Source: Nostoc sp. NMS7 (GTDB lineage Bacteria > Cyanobacteriota > Cyanobacteriia > Cyanobacteriales > Nostocaceae). From it: 45,791 bases of DNA. Under the pieces are notes generated by a model. It was not told where the DNA came from. It worked only from the letters and a program-made list of their open reading frames with translations, and did no database searches. Shown in pieces: positions 8,838 to 17,683 of the stretch. The stretch is from positions 21,294 to 67,084 of the forward strand of contig NZ_JABXKJ010000229.1 in assembly GCF_017115085.1 (NCBI RefSeq), written 5' to 3'. The number at the start of each line of letters is the position of its first letter. Position 1 is the stretch's first letter. Made by a program: the position numbers and the translations under genes.

Positions 8838-9956
8838 TTAATGGTGGTGATGGTGGTGATGGTGATCACCTGCTAGTTGGGGATTAACTACCAAAGTTTG
8901 GTCTGACAACAGCTGTGCAATATAAGCATCAGCCCATTGCGCCGCCATCGCCAAAAATTGCGGATGGTCGTTGACGCAAGCCATCTGCACGTAGTTCGTA
9001 CCAGTATGCTGTTTTTCTAAAGTATGGATGATATGGTGTACATCCAATAAAGTTTCGTGGTTTTCTGTAGCAAAGCCAATTGGCATAAATATCACTACTT
9101 TCGCACCCAATTGAATCAGGTTATTTGCCGCTTGCTCTGCATTTGGCTGTGTCCAATCAATTAAAGGTGTATCGTGATTTAGCCAACCCACTGAGATTAA
9201 GGGATAACGATTAATCAACTTATCCCGAACCAAATCATACATCGCTTCACTTTCGGCAATCCCCGAAGTAAATCCTTTAGCTTTATGAGGACAACCGTGG
9301 TTCATTAACACAATGCCGATTTGAGAAGGTAGATAAGCTGCGGCTAACTCAGCAATTTTCTCCTCAACCAGATGAGCCATTAAATCGATGTAGGCTGGCT
9401 CGTTGAAGAAAGAAGGGATGTAGCGCTGTCCTTTAACCCAGTGTTCTTCACCATCAGTTAATTCAACCAGAGCCTTGTTAACTTGCTCGATCGCAATTCC
9501 ACTGGTAAAGATAGAATCAACAACTAGCAGTGGGTAAATTAGCAGCTTATCGAAGCCTTGGTTTTTGATTTCTGCCAAGACTTGATTTGGTAGGAAAGGG
9601 GCACAGAAGTTGAAAGCCTTGAAAACTTGGACATTATCACCCCATTTTTCTTGTAAATTCTTCTCAATCCCAGCACGCTGCTGTTCAAAGATGGCATTGT
9701 GTGGGGAGATAAAATCGTGGTGTGTGTGTCCCCACTCGTGGCGGTCAAATAGCGCCAAAAGTTTTGCCAAGGGGGGATAAATCCAGGTTGGTACTGGTGC
9801 AAATTTTGCTGTCAGTAGATTTAAAGCCTGTTCGTTATAGTTGGCGAAATCTTCGTAGCTTTCGACTTCGCCGTAGCCCATGAGCAATACGGCTACACGG
9901 TCTTTACCTGATAGATGCTCGTGGGTATGTTGTACTTTTTCCGGCGTGGCAACCAC
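8838..9956 (-). CDS. Ferrochelatase-family protein with natural octahistidine tail
   Basis: Ferrochelatases insert Fe2+ into protoporphyrin IX in the last step of haem synthesis. The 372-residue protein shows the HemH-type catalytic regions: VLMNHGCPHKAKGF, and FMPIGFATENHETLLDV, which matches the family's IGF...E block. The N-terminus is divergent (VAVLLMGYGEVESYEDF instead of LLNLGGP). It lacks the C-terminal chlorophyll-binding helix usual in cyanobacterial HemH, so this may be a second paralogue rather than the housekeeping enzyme. The C-terminus is AGD followed by eight His and the stop. The GTG start at 9954-9956 is set by GAGGAA six bases upstream. The His tail suggests metal binding or delivery, which is inference. 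Confidence 0.8.
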   Translation of the reverse strand: MVATPEKVQHTHEHLSGKDRVAVLLMGYGEVESYEDFANYNEQALNLLTAKFAPVPTWIYPPLAKLLALFDRHEWGHTHHDFISPHNAIFEQQRAGIEKNLQEKWGDNVQVFKAFNFCAPFLPNQVLAEIKNQGFDKLLIYPLLVVDSIFTSGIAIEQVNKALVELTDGEEHWVKGQRYIPSFFNEPAYIDLMAHLVEEKIAELAAAYLPSQIGIVLMNHGCPHKAKGFTSGIAESEAMYDLVRDKLINRYPLISVGWLNHDTPLIDWTQPNAEQAANNLIQLGAKVVIFMPIGFATENHETLLDVHHIIHTLEKQHTGTNYVQMACVNDHPQFLAMAAQWADAYIAQLLSDQTLVVNPQLAGDHHHHHHHH

Positions 9957-10260
9957 AATCAGTTCCTCTATATAACCAAAGTGCAGAGAGATATGAAGTT
10001 AGGGAATAGTTGAACATCCCCCTTACTAGTAACATATTATCCCATCCAGGGGGATAGGATAGGTGGGAAAATGAAAATAATACATCAAAAGAGGTACTGT
10101 GATTATTACTGCGTACTGGGCAACTCTTTTCTAGTTAAGTGAGTTTTTGTTGTATATCAGCCAATTGCGGCAAATGGGACGGGTGCGGTAGTCAGGATAG
10201 TGCAACGGCTTAACCCAATAGACATCTCCAGAAATTAAATATGCGTTACCCAGAACCCTT

Positions 10261-10289
10261 GTAGAGACGTAGCAGTGCTACGTCTCTAC
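10261..10289. repeat. Perfect 14-bp palindrome GTAGAGACGTAGCA-G-TGCTACGTCTCTAC
   Basis: A perfect hairpin with a one-base centre in the spacer upstream of the haemagglutinin relic. It lacks a T-run and resembles the dispersed hairpins seen elsewhere in the window. Confidence 0.75.
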
Positions 10290-10353
10290 TTGTTTAAGTA
10301 GAACGAGGTGAAAAAACCAAACTATGTAAAGATAAGTAAGTAGAACGAGACAT

Positions 10354-10461
10354 AACGTGTTTTTTGTGAATCCCAATGGCATAGTTTTTGGTTCTAATGG
10401 CAGTTTAAATGTCGGTGGTTCATTTGTAGCAACCACTGCCTTCAATAAACCACTTATATAA
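10354..10461 (+). pseudogene. Relic of a filamentous-haemagglutinin (TpsA) N-terminal domain
   Basis: In one frame the DNA encodes VFFVNPNGIVFGSNGSL, then NVGGSFVATTAFNK, then TAA at 10459-10461. This matches the conserved core of the secretion domain seen intact in the exoprotein gene at 35824-38271 (LINPKGIVFGPNASLNIGGSFVAST, residues about 123-147). Nothing recognisable of that family lies on either side. It is a short fragment of a lost paralogue, on the opposite strand from the intact gene. Confidence 0.75.
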
Positions 10462-10481
10462 AGAAAGTACCCAACAAAACA

Positions 10482-11528
10482 ATGATAGCTGGCTTTACCC
10501 AACTCAAACCCCAGTTCGTAACTCATTTAGGATTGCTATATCAAAAGTTTTATTTAATTTATTTGACTTGTGTAAATATTAATCACCCGCTTCAGTGCAT
10601 TCTCAAACTATGCCTTCTGGCAACAATTATTAACAGTCTAGCTGTCAATGTTGTTGCTGCTGAAGTACAAACTTTTGGCCAAGCTGGTAGAAATGGTGTA
10701 GATGGTCGGTCTGGACGAGACGGGAACTCTGCATCAGATCAAATAATTCGCGCTAGCGAACAACTACAAATGATTGACCTCTCCGGTACAGATGGCGAAG
10801 CCGGAGAATCTGCTACCTCTGGTGAACCAGCTTCTGGATGCCAACAGCCCCAGGATGTGACAGTGAATGTATGCGGTGCTAGAGGTGGTAATGGTGGTAA
10901 TGGTGGTAATGGTGGTAATGGCGGTAATAGCGGTAATGCTACTGTTTACTTTGAGTCATTATCTCAACTCAAGAATGTGGTGTTACGTAATCGGGGTGGG
11001 AGGGCAGGTGTTGGAGGAAAAAGCGGACAAGCAGGTAGTGGATGTAACTGTACCCAACCGCGCTGGAGTGTAAATTATTGCACTTGGGCATTGATGGCGC
11101 AACAAATCAATGTAGAGAAAGCACAGTGGAAAGAAATTAAAAGAGAATTATTTCGCTGTACGGGTGATGCGTTCTATGACGAACAACAAAATCGACCCCA
11201 GCTAGCAATTTTAGATCCAAACTACCGTTATGGCTGGAAATATATTGGTCTATCACAGCAGAGAGATTTGACTTGTGAGAATGGACTTATTGGTCAACCG
11301 GGACGCAACGGTAGAGATGGGGAACTTAGTAGTTACGGTCAAGTATTGTTAGTCAAGGGTACAGAAATTCCTCAAGAACAAATTAGTTATAGCAATCGCG
11401 TTAGCCTGTTAGTTGATCGAAGCATTGGGCTGATCAAGAAAAATTTGTCGAAAAAAACGGGACTACGGAGTCTACTTGGTACTGGTTCGGATGTCCGAGA
11501 TAGTTATCGTTTATTAGAAACCGTCTAA
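10482..11528 (+). CDS. Secreted collagen-like glycine-rich protein, N-terminal part (ends at in-frame TAA)
   Basis: 348 codons. A hydrophobic stretch (about residues 40-60, LLATIINSLAVNVVAA) looks like a signal peptide, so the true start may lie downstream of the ATG at 10482, although no later ATG is in frame and no ribosome site is clear. Collagen-like G-x-y triplets follow (GQAGRNGVDGRSGRDG), then a perfect GGN run from a 9-bp DNA repeat (about 10883-10938), then GxxG-rich DNA to residue about 190. A cysteine-containing globular region and a second short collagen block (GLIGQPGRNGRDG) come next. The TAA at 11526-11528 appears to interrupt a longer gene that continues in the same frame. A role in sheath or cell surface is inference. 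Confidence 0.7.
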   Translation: MIAGFTQLKPQFVTHLGLLYQKFYLIYLTCVNINHPLQCILKLCLLATIINSLAVNVVAAEVQTFGQAGRNGVDGRSGRDGNSASDQIIRASEQLQMIDLSGTDGEAGESATSGEPASGCQQPQDVTVNVCGARGGNGGNGGNGGNGGNSGNATVYFESLSQLKNVVLRNRGGRAGVGGKSGQAGSGCNCTQPRWSVNYCTWALMAQQINVEKAQWKEIKRELFRCTGDAFYDEQQNRPQLAILDPNYRYGWKYIGLSQQRDLTCENGLIGQPGRNGRDGELSSYGQVLLVKGTEIPQEQISYSNRVSLLVDRSIGLIKKNLSKKTGLRSLLGTGSDVRDSYRLLETV

Positions 11529-12125
11529 AGTTCTTTTAAAGTGTCTTGGCAAACTGTTAAACGCCCACAGGATTTAGGAGATCCTTCGCTAAAAGTTGAA
11601 ATTACTGAATCGGGGAAATTGCAATTTTATATTCCAGGGACATTGGAATATAAACTCAATAATTCGCCAAACCAAACCGAAATTGCGATTACTGGAGGTA
11701 TTCACCCTAAACGTTTAGGACGTTTTAAATTTAAAGGATTTGATCGCTTCTCCGATTCCCGCAATTTTACTCTTTTAGATGAAGGTAAGCTTCTGGGCGA
11801 GTTAAAAACGGTTAAATTGACAATTATTTTGTTCCAGAACAACTCCAAAGTCAGCGAGATGTCTTACCCACTTGTTCCACATCGACCCTATCCTCACTGG
11901 GCCGATGCTTACCAGATCAATTTGGGCGATCGCTTTGATTCTTGGCTTCAACCAGGGCAACCTGTTAAGTATGAAATTCGCATTGAACAAACTACCCGTT
12001 CTGGAGTCACCTATACATCTGGAATGAAAATTGGTTTGGTTGTAGATAAAGTTACTCATTCTCCCGATATTCAATACTACTCAGGAGCGACACTAACAAA
12101 TCTCTTAAGGCTTATAAATAAGTAG
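11529..12125 (+). pseudogene. C-terminal part of the collagen-like gene after the in-frame TAA
   Basis: The same frame continues past TAA 11526-11528 for 198 codons (SSFKVSWQTVKRPQDLGDP onward) to TAG 12123-12125. The first possible start is GTG 11541-11543, with no ribosome site, only 12 bp after the stop. The piece looks like a beta-rich domain (GKLQFYIPGTLEYK, ITGGIHPKRLGRFKFKGF) with no signal peptide of its own. That is hard to reconcile with an independent gene and fits a single secreted protein of about 546 codons with one nonsense codon. Confidence 0.65.
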
Positions 12126-12501
12126 GCAGTAAAAGTTTCGGAATTCAGTATTTTAACAAAGAGATTTTAAATATACTTTGGACACAAATATTTTCGATTC
12201 AGTTTGTAAAATCATTTCAAATAATTCTTGTTCTACTGAATCGGCAGACCAGAACCACATAAGAAAAAGAAAACTCCTGCTGGGTGGCTAAATAAAATTT
12301 AGCATTTAAGTAAGTCGTGGAGAAAATTTACAAGTATGTAACAAACAATTAAGCAGAAGAATTAGAGCAATTTTATAGACTTGCTCCAACTCGATTCTAG
12401 AAATCTATACCCTCCACCTCTTGATTGATCACAGCGAGGACAGATGCTGAGAGTGTCTCCAATCACTTTATAATTAGTTAAAGAACTGCATCTTAAGTAA
12501 T
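12126..12501. other. Gene-free spacer
   Basis: AT-rich, with no open frame of note, no strong hairpin and no recognisable RNA. Confidence 0.6.
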
Positions 12502-12711
12502 ATGAAACTACCTCAGATTATCGCTACAACAGTCGTAGCAATCGCCTTTGGATACGTCGGCTCTCAATATTTGAGTAGAAATATTATGTATATCATCGGC
12601 GGTGCAATGGCTGGACTGGGTGCAGTGGCGTATGTAACTCCGTCCAAATCTCAAGAAAAATTAGAACCGGAATTTCGAGAAGAGTCAACATCTACAGAAC
12701 TGAAAAAATGA
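12502..12711 (+). CDS. Small membrane protein, hypothetical
   Basis: 69 residues from an ATG. Two hydrophobic segments (about 6-22 and 28-46, IIATTVVAIAFGYVGSQYL and NIMYIIGGAMAGLGAVAYV) are followed by a charged, glutamate-rich cytoplasmic-type tail. I do not recognise the family. The regular signal-anchor composition and clean tail argue for a real gene; no strong ribosome site is visible. Confidence 0.6.
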   Translation: MKLPQIIATTVVAIAFGYVGSQYLSRNIMYIIGGAMAGLGAVAYVTPSKSQEKLEPEFREESTSTELKK

Positions 12712-12795
12712 GTTGTAAGCGCTCAAACTCATGCCGAAATCTTTCTAGTAAGTTAAATTATTACTGATTGTAAAAGCTGCTAATACGATAGACGG

Positions 12796-13368
12796 ATGAG
12801 TATAATTATTTGCCCTGGAATTCATCAGCCAGATTTAAGTGAAAGTTTTAGAGTAGAATTGTTAGATTTAATTTCTCATAGCTCAGTCAGTCAAAAGCCA
12901 GCTAATATACTGGTTTATCCGGGTCAGGATTTTTTAGTTTTATCAGCATTTCACATTTTGCAATTTTTGCGCGTTAGCAAGTCCCTTCAGCTAAAATCAC
13001 CAATTATATTCATTAGCTTTAGTGCTGGCGTGGTCGGGGCAATAGGAGCAGCATATTTGTGGCAACTCTTGGGTGGTCATGTGAAAGCGTTTATTGCTAT
13101 AGATGGATGGGGAGTACCACTAGAGGCTAATTTCCCGATTCATCGGATGAGTCATGATTATTTCACCCATTGGAGTTCCTGTTTGCTAGGTAGTGGGCAA
13201 GATAATTTTTATGCAGAGCCAGCAGTTGATCATTTGTCAATATGGAAATCCCCCCAAACTGTACAAGGCTGCTGGGTAGATTCGTCTATTGGTATTTTTC
13301 CACCCAAAGGTCATCTGACAGCATCTGAGTTTTTGCTTATGCTGTTAAAGCGGTATGAAGCAAATTAA
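12796..13368 (+). CDS. Alpha/beta-hydrolase-like conserved hypothetical protein
   Basis: 190 residues from an ATG. It opens with a beta strand and loop (MSIIICPGIHQPDLSESF), like the first strand and oxyanion loop of an alpha/beta hydrolase. FISFSAGVVGAIGAA (about 72-86) resembles a nucleophile elbow (S-x-S-x-G in place of G-x-S-x-G). FIAIDGWGVPL could carry the acid, and GHLTASEFLLMLL near the end has a His at the expected catalytic position. No signal peptide. The substrate is unknown; it could also be a non-catalytic member. Confidence 0.65.
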   Translation: MSIIICPGIHQPDLSESFRVELLDLISHSSVSQKPANILVYPGQDFLVLSAFHILQFLRVSKSLQLKSPIIFISFSAGVVGAIGAAYLWQLLGGHVKAFIAIDGWGVPLEANFPIHRMSHDYFTHWSSCLLGSGQDNFYAEPAVDHLSIWKSPQTVQGCWVDSSIGIFPPKGHLTASEFLLMLLKRYEAN

Positions 13369-13378
13369 TCCGGACAAT

Positions 13379-13568
13379 AGAGTTAGGAGTGAGGAGTTAG
13401 GAGTTAGGAGTCAGCATTTATTCTCCCCTCTGCCCAATACTTCTCTACCAGAGGCTGCACCAACGACTTCTCTACGAGACGCTGTTCAGACTTCGCTCAG
13501 TACAAGTGCCCAATACTTCTCTACGAGAGGCTACGCCAACGACTTCGCTCAGTACAAGTGCCCAATGC
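13379..13568. repeat. Heptamer tandem repeats followed by an imperfect direct duplication
   Basis: GAGTTAGGAGT-type heptamers (13379-13412) lead into two partly overlapping copies of a block containing CCCAATACTTCTCTACSAGAGG, CCAACGACTTC and TTCGCTCAGTACAAGTGCCC. Related CTCTACCAGACGCTACGCC sequence occurs at 38503-38523. The repeat stays open in the transporter's frame, giving a misleading upstream extension. Confidence 0.8.
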
Positions 13569-13592
13569 CCATCTACCCAAAGAAAGTATTTA

Positions 13593-14855
13593 ATGTTTCC
13601 AACTGAACCTGCTGCTGTTAATAAAGGGTTTGGCTCACTGCTAAAAAACCGTGGTTTTATGCTCCTGTGGATTGGGCAATTGTTGTCCCAGTTAGCAGAT
13701 AAAGTCTTTTTCGTTTTGCTGATTGCTCTGTTGGAGAACTACCCACCGCTTCCGGGGCTGGCACAAAACTCCATGTACTCAACTTTGATGCTGTCCTTTA
13801 CAATACCAGCAATTTTGTTCGGCTCTGCCGGTGGCATCTTTGTTGACCGCTTGCCAAAAAAGCTGATTATGGTCGGCTCAGATGTCGTGCGGGGAATATT
13901 AACGCTATGTCTTCCCTTATTACCCCGACAGTTCCTGATTCTGTTAATCCTGACTTTTGCCATTTCCACGGTGACGCAGTTTTTTGCACCAGCTGAACAA
14001 GCAGCGATTCCTTTGTTGGTGAAGCGAGAGAATTTGTTAGCAGCGAATGCACTGTTTACCAGTACGATGATGGGAGCTTTAATTGTTGGCTTTGCGATCG
14101 GAGAGCCGATTTTGAGTTTGGCGAAAAGCTTGATGGGAGAAGAATACGGTCAAGAGCTTGTGGTAGGTGGATTATACATATTATCGGGTGCGATCATCCA
14201 ACTGATTAAGTTTAAAGAACCCAAACGACCGAAGCAAAATCGGGCATCAAATAACCCTTGGGCTGAATTCACCGAGAGTCTGCGCTATCTCAAGAAAAAC
14301 CCTTTGATTTTGAACGCCATGCTGCAACTGACAACTTTATATTGTGTGTTTGCAGCCTTAACAGTGCTGACAATTCGATTAGCCGCAGAGTTTGGTCTTA
14401 AAGAAAAACAGTTTGGCTTTTTCTTAGCAGCAGCAGGGGTGGGTATGGTATTTGGTGCGGCAATTTTAGGTAACTGGGGCGAAAAATTTCATCACAAGCC
14501 CCTACCTTTAATAGGATTTTTGATGATTGCACTAGTTTTAGGAGTATTCACTTTTACGCAGAACTTATTGCTGGCGCTAGGACTCTGTGCATTTTTGGGT
14601 ATAGGTGCTGCCTTAATTGGTGTGCCCATGCAAACTTTGATTCAACAGCAAACACCACCTACGATGCACGGTAAAGTATTTGGCTTTCAAAATCATGCTG
14701 TTAACATCGCTCTGGCCTTACCCTTAGCGATTACTGGGCCATTAACTGATGCTCTGGGCTTGCGATTTGTACTTGTCGGAATGAGTATTGTTGTTGCAGT
14801 TGTCGGGGTTTGGGCTTGGAAAAATACCCGCAAAGTCTTGCAAGACGTAATTTAA
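13593..14855 (+). CDS. MFS transporter
   Basis: A major-facilitator protein of 420 residues with about 12 hydrophobic segments. Typical marks are WIGQLLSQLADKVFFVLLIALL at the start of helix 1, the G-x-x-x-D-R-x-[GK]-[KR]-like loop after helix 2 (GIFVDRLPKK) and a central charged loop (FKEPKRPKQNR). This layout resembles the MFS_3/EntS-like exporters. The substrate cannot be inferred. I place the start at ATG 13593, because the open frame upstream is repeat DNA (GTG 13506 would lie inside the repeat). It is monocistronic. Confidence 0.85.
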   Translation: MFPTEPAAVNKGFGSLLKNRGFMLLWIGQLLSQLADKVFFVLLIALLENYPPLPGLAQNSMYSTLMLSFTIPAILFGSAGGIFVDRLPKKLIMVGSDVVRGILTLCLPLLPRQFLILLILTFAISTVTQFFAPAEQAAIPLLVKRENLLAANALFTSTMMGALIVGFAIGEPILSLAKSLMGEEYGQELVVGGLYILSGAIIQLIKFKEPKRPKQNRASNNPWAEFTESLRYLKKNPLILNAMLQLTTLYCVFAALTVLTIRLAAEFGLKEKQFGFFLAAAGVGMVFGAAILGNWGEKFHHKPLPLIGFLMIALVLGVFTFTQNLLLALGLCAFLGIGAALIGVPMQTLIQQQTPPTMHGKVFGFQNHAVNIALALPLAITGPLTDALGLRFVLVGMSIVVAVVGVWAWKNTRKVLQDVI

Positions 14856-14987
14856 TTAATGTAGGCTAATAGTCTAGATTTATATTTAATCTAAAAAATT
14901 CTCGGATTTTGATTGAACTTTTCAATTAAAATGAAATACTAACTACAGAATTCAGCATTTATTTTAGCTATAGTCTGAGGTTTGACC

Positions 14988-16877
14988 GTGCCATCGCTTT
15001 CCGAAATTAGTCTCCTACAAACCGAGAATCACAAACAGTCTCGTATTTCTAGCCCACCAGTCCTACCCAAACGTGCATCTGGCGGTTTTGCCCTGCTTGA
15101 CAGCCTTCATCGCCACGGTGTTGATTATATTTTTGGTTATCCTGGTGGAGCAATTCTCCCAATTTACGACGACCTGTATAAGGTGCAAGCAACTGGTGCT
15201 ATGAAGCACATTCTCGTCAGACACGAACAAGGCGCAGCCCACGCTGCTGATGGTTACGCCCGTGCAACTGGCAAGGTAGGAGTATGCTTTGGCACTTCTG
15301 GACCAGGAGCAACTAACTTGGTGACAGGCATCGCCACAGCTTACATGGATTCGATCCCAATGGTTGTGGTTACAGGGCAAGTAGCACGTCCGTCGATTGG
15401 TACAGATGCCTTTCAGGAAACTGATATTTACGGGATTACCCTACCGATTGTGAAGCACTCCTATGTAGTGCGGGATGCCAAAGATATGGCGCGAATTGTC
15501 GCCGAAGCCTTTCATATCGCTAGCACTGGGCGTCCGGGGCCAGTTTTGATTGATGTCCCCAAAGATGTAGCTTTAGAAGAATTTGACTATGTGCCTGTGA
15601 AACCAGGTTCAGTGAAGTTACGCGGTTATCGTCCTACGGTAAAGGGAAATCCCCGGCAGATTAATGCCGCGATTCAGTTGATTACTGAAAGTCGCCGTCC
15701 GCTATTATATGTCGGTGGTGGTGCGATCGCAGCCGGCGCCCATGAAGAAGTCAAAGAACTAGCTGAATTATTCAATATCCCTGTCACCACAACCTTAATG
15801 GGGATCGGTGCCTTTGACGAACATCATCCCCTAGCTTTGGGAATGTTGGGGATGCACGGCACTGCTTACGCTAACTTCGCCGTTAGCGATTGTGACTTGC
15901 TGATTTGCGTTGGCGCTAGATTTGACGATCGCGTTACAGGCAAATTAGACGAATTCGCCTCCCGCGCCAAAGTAATTCACATCGACATCGATCCCGCAGA
16001 AGTCGGCAAAAACCGCGTTCCCGAAGTGCCCATCGTCGGCGATGTGCGGAACGTCTTAGTAGACTTGTTGCGTCGATGCAAAGAAACAGGCGTTAAGGCT
16101 ACACCGAATCAAAACCAAGAGTGGTTAAATTTAGTTAACCGTTGGCGCGAAGAGTATCCTCTAATAGTGCCGCACCATGCCGACAGCATTTCACCCCAAG
16201 AAGTGATTGTAGAAGTCAGTCGTCAAGCACCCCACGCTTTCTACACCACAGATGTCGGACAACATCAAATGTGGGCAGCACAATTTCTGAAGAATGGCCC
16301 AAGGCGCTGGATTTCTAGTGCTGGTTTGGGAACGATGGGTTTTGGCTTACCTGCGGCAATGGGCGCAAAAGTGGCGTTTCCTGATGAAGAAGTCATCTGT
16401 ATTAGCGGTGATGCCAGTTTCCAAATGTGTTTACAGGAACTTGGCACATTAGCACAGTATGGGATAAATGTCAAGACATTAATTATCAATAACGGCTGGC
16501 AAGGGATGGTGCGCCAGTGGCAGCAAGCCTTCTATGGTGAGCGTTACTCATGCTCAAACATGGAAGTAGGGATGCCAGACGTAGAGTTGTTAGCAAAAGC
16601 CTATGGGATTAAAGGGATGGTAATTAGCGATCGCAGTGAATTGAAAGATGCGATCGCCGAAATGCTCGCACATAACGGCCCGGTGATCGTGAATGTCCAC
16701 GTCACCAGAGACGAAAACTGCTATCCAATGGTAATCCCTGGCAAGAGCAACGCTCAAATGGTCGGCTTGCAGAAGCAACCACCGAAAGCCGCAGTAGAAG
16801 CAGTATATTGTAGCCATTGTAGTGCGAAAAATGCTCCTACCCACAACTTCTGCGCTGAGTGTGGGACGAAGTTGTAA
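14988..16877 (+). CDS. ilvB: Acetolactate synthase large subunit with C-terminal zinc ribbon
   Basis: A ThDP-dependent enzyme that condenses two pyruvates (or pyruvate and 2-oxobutyrate) in branched-chain amino acid synthesis. GTG 14988 is preferred: TGAGG ends at 14980, seven bases upstream, whereas the TTG at 14982 would overlap that site. The product has 629 residues. The catalytic glutamate is E80 in RHEQGAAHA; the ThDP/Mg motif is GDASFQMCLQEL through NNGWQGMV. The last 23 residues form a treble-clef or zinc-ribbon motif with Cys 608, 611, 622 and 625 (CSHC, CAEC), absent from E. coli enzymes. The regulatory subunit IlvN is not in the window. A strong terminator follows. Confidence 0.96.
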   Translation: MPSLSEISLLQTENHKQSRISSPPVLPKRASGGFALLDSLHRHGVDYIFGYPGGAILPIYDDLYKVQATGAMKHILVRHEQGAAHAADGYARATGKVGVCFGTSGPGATNLVTGIATAYMDSIPMVVVTGQVARPSIGTDAFQETDIYGITLPIVKHSYVVRDAKDMARIVAEAFHIASTGRPGPVLIDVPKDVALEEFDYVPVKPGSVKLRGYRPTVKGNPRQINAAIQLITESRRPLLYVGGGAIAAGAHEEVKELAELFNIPVTTTLMGIGAFDEHHPLALGMLGMHGTAYANFAVSDCDLLICVGARFDDRVTGKLDEFASRAKVIHIDIDPAEVGKNRVPEVPIVGDVRNVLVDLLRRCKETGVKATPNQNQEWLNLVNRWREEYPLIVPHHADSISPQEVIVEVSRQAPHAFYTTDVGQHQMWAAQFLKNGPRRWISSAGLGTMGFGLPAAMGAKVAFPDEEVICISGDASFQMCLQELGTLAQYGINVKTLIINNGWQGMVRQWQQAFYGERYSCSNMEVGMPDVELLAKAYGIKGMVISDRSELKDAIAEMLAHNGPVIVNVHVTRDENCYPMVIPGKSNAQMVGLQKQPPKAAVEAVYCSHCSAKNAPTHNFCAECGTKL

Positions 16878-16913
16878 CGCTTTTTGATAATTCTGGGCAG
16901 TTTAACTATTTTT

Positions 16914-16948
16914 ATACGTAGAGGAATGTATCCTCTACGTATTTTTTA
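16914..16948 (+). terminator. Rho-independent terminator of ilvB
   Basis: A perfect 12-bp stem ATACGTAGAGGA / TCCTCTACGTAT with a five-base loop, followed by a run of T, 37 bp after the ilvB stop. Confidence 0.88.
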
Positions 16949-17068
16949 TGAAAAAAGATTCATACCAATGTATTTCTCCGCATTCTTTTGGGAATCCTAA
17001 ATTTAGGAAGCTTTATCAACTGCTAGGTATTACTTCCTGAAATATCACGTAACTTTTGAAGGATAATT

Positions 17069-17608
17069 ATGTCTAAACGCAAGTTGCCCAAAGGCCGTAG
17101 CGCTAGTTCAGTTGCTCTAGAACCAGAAGTTGCAATCGCAGTTATTGGACTCTTTTCCGCAGCTGCTGATGGTGATGGTATAACCATAGAAGAACAATAC
17201 GGTTTGAGTGAAATGTTGGGTGCCGTTTCCCAATTTGAAGATTTCTCTGATGAAGACTTTGAAGAGTTAACCGAGAAAGTCACCAGCTTACTAGAAGAAG
17301 AAGAAGCTGAAGTTCTAATGAAGCAGGCGATCGAATCCTTACCGAATAAAAATTATCGAGAAGCTGCATACACTACCGCTATCTTAGTCGTAGGGATTGA
17401 TGAGGAAGTACCGGAAGCAGAACAGGATTATATCTCTGAGCTTCAGGAAGCCTTGAAAATTTCAGACAAGCGAGCGCAAGAACTCATAGACGAAGTATTC
17501 GGGGCAGAAGAGGAAGACGAGGAAGAAGAGGAAGACGAGGAAGACGAGGAAGACGAGGAAGAAGAGGAAGAACAAAAAGGAAAAGTAAAAGCAAAAGCAA
17601 AGCGTTAA
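17069..17608 (+). CDS. TerB-like protein with polyacidic tail
   Basis: 179 residues. A helical domain (about 17-145) resembles the tellurite-resistance TerB fold: acidic paired helices with IAVIGLFSAAADGDGITIEEQ and a second half AAYTTAILVVGIDEEVPEAEQDYI. The tail is a run of Glu/Asp (about 147-170) encoded by a slipped GAGGAAGAC simple repeat, then the basic end KGKVKAKAKR. It is soluble and cytoplasmic. TerB-domain proteins are thought to act in stress or metal responses; the role in cyanobacteria is not established. The acidic-basic tail may bind cations or nucleic-acid proteins, which is inference. Confidence 0.75.
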   Translation: MSKRKLPKGRSASSVALEPEVAIAVIGLFSAAADGDGITIEEQYGLSEMLGAVSQFEDFSDEDFEELTEKVTSLLEEEEAEVLMKQAIESLPNKNYREAAYTTAILVVGIDEEVPEAEQDYISELQEALKISDKRAQELIDEVFGAEEEDEEEEEDEEDEEDEEEEEEQKGKVKAKAKR

Positions 17609-17683
17609 TTTCCTCCTGTCGAACTGACGTTAAAAAAATGCCACACCAAGGTATTATCATCAAGTAGTTTTAAGAACTATGTG

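Noticed and set aside
2995..12125. Reassigned TAA codon in this genome
   Set aside because: TAA ends many intact conserved genes here (for example hetR-region and accA-type genes at family length), so the standard code holds.
13506..13592. 29-residue N-terminal extension of the MFS transporter
   Set aside because: It is encoded by intergenic repeat DNA, and a good ATG lies right after it.
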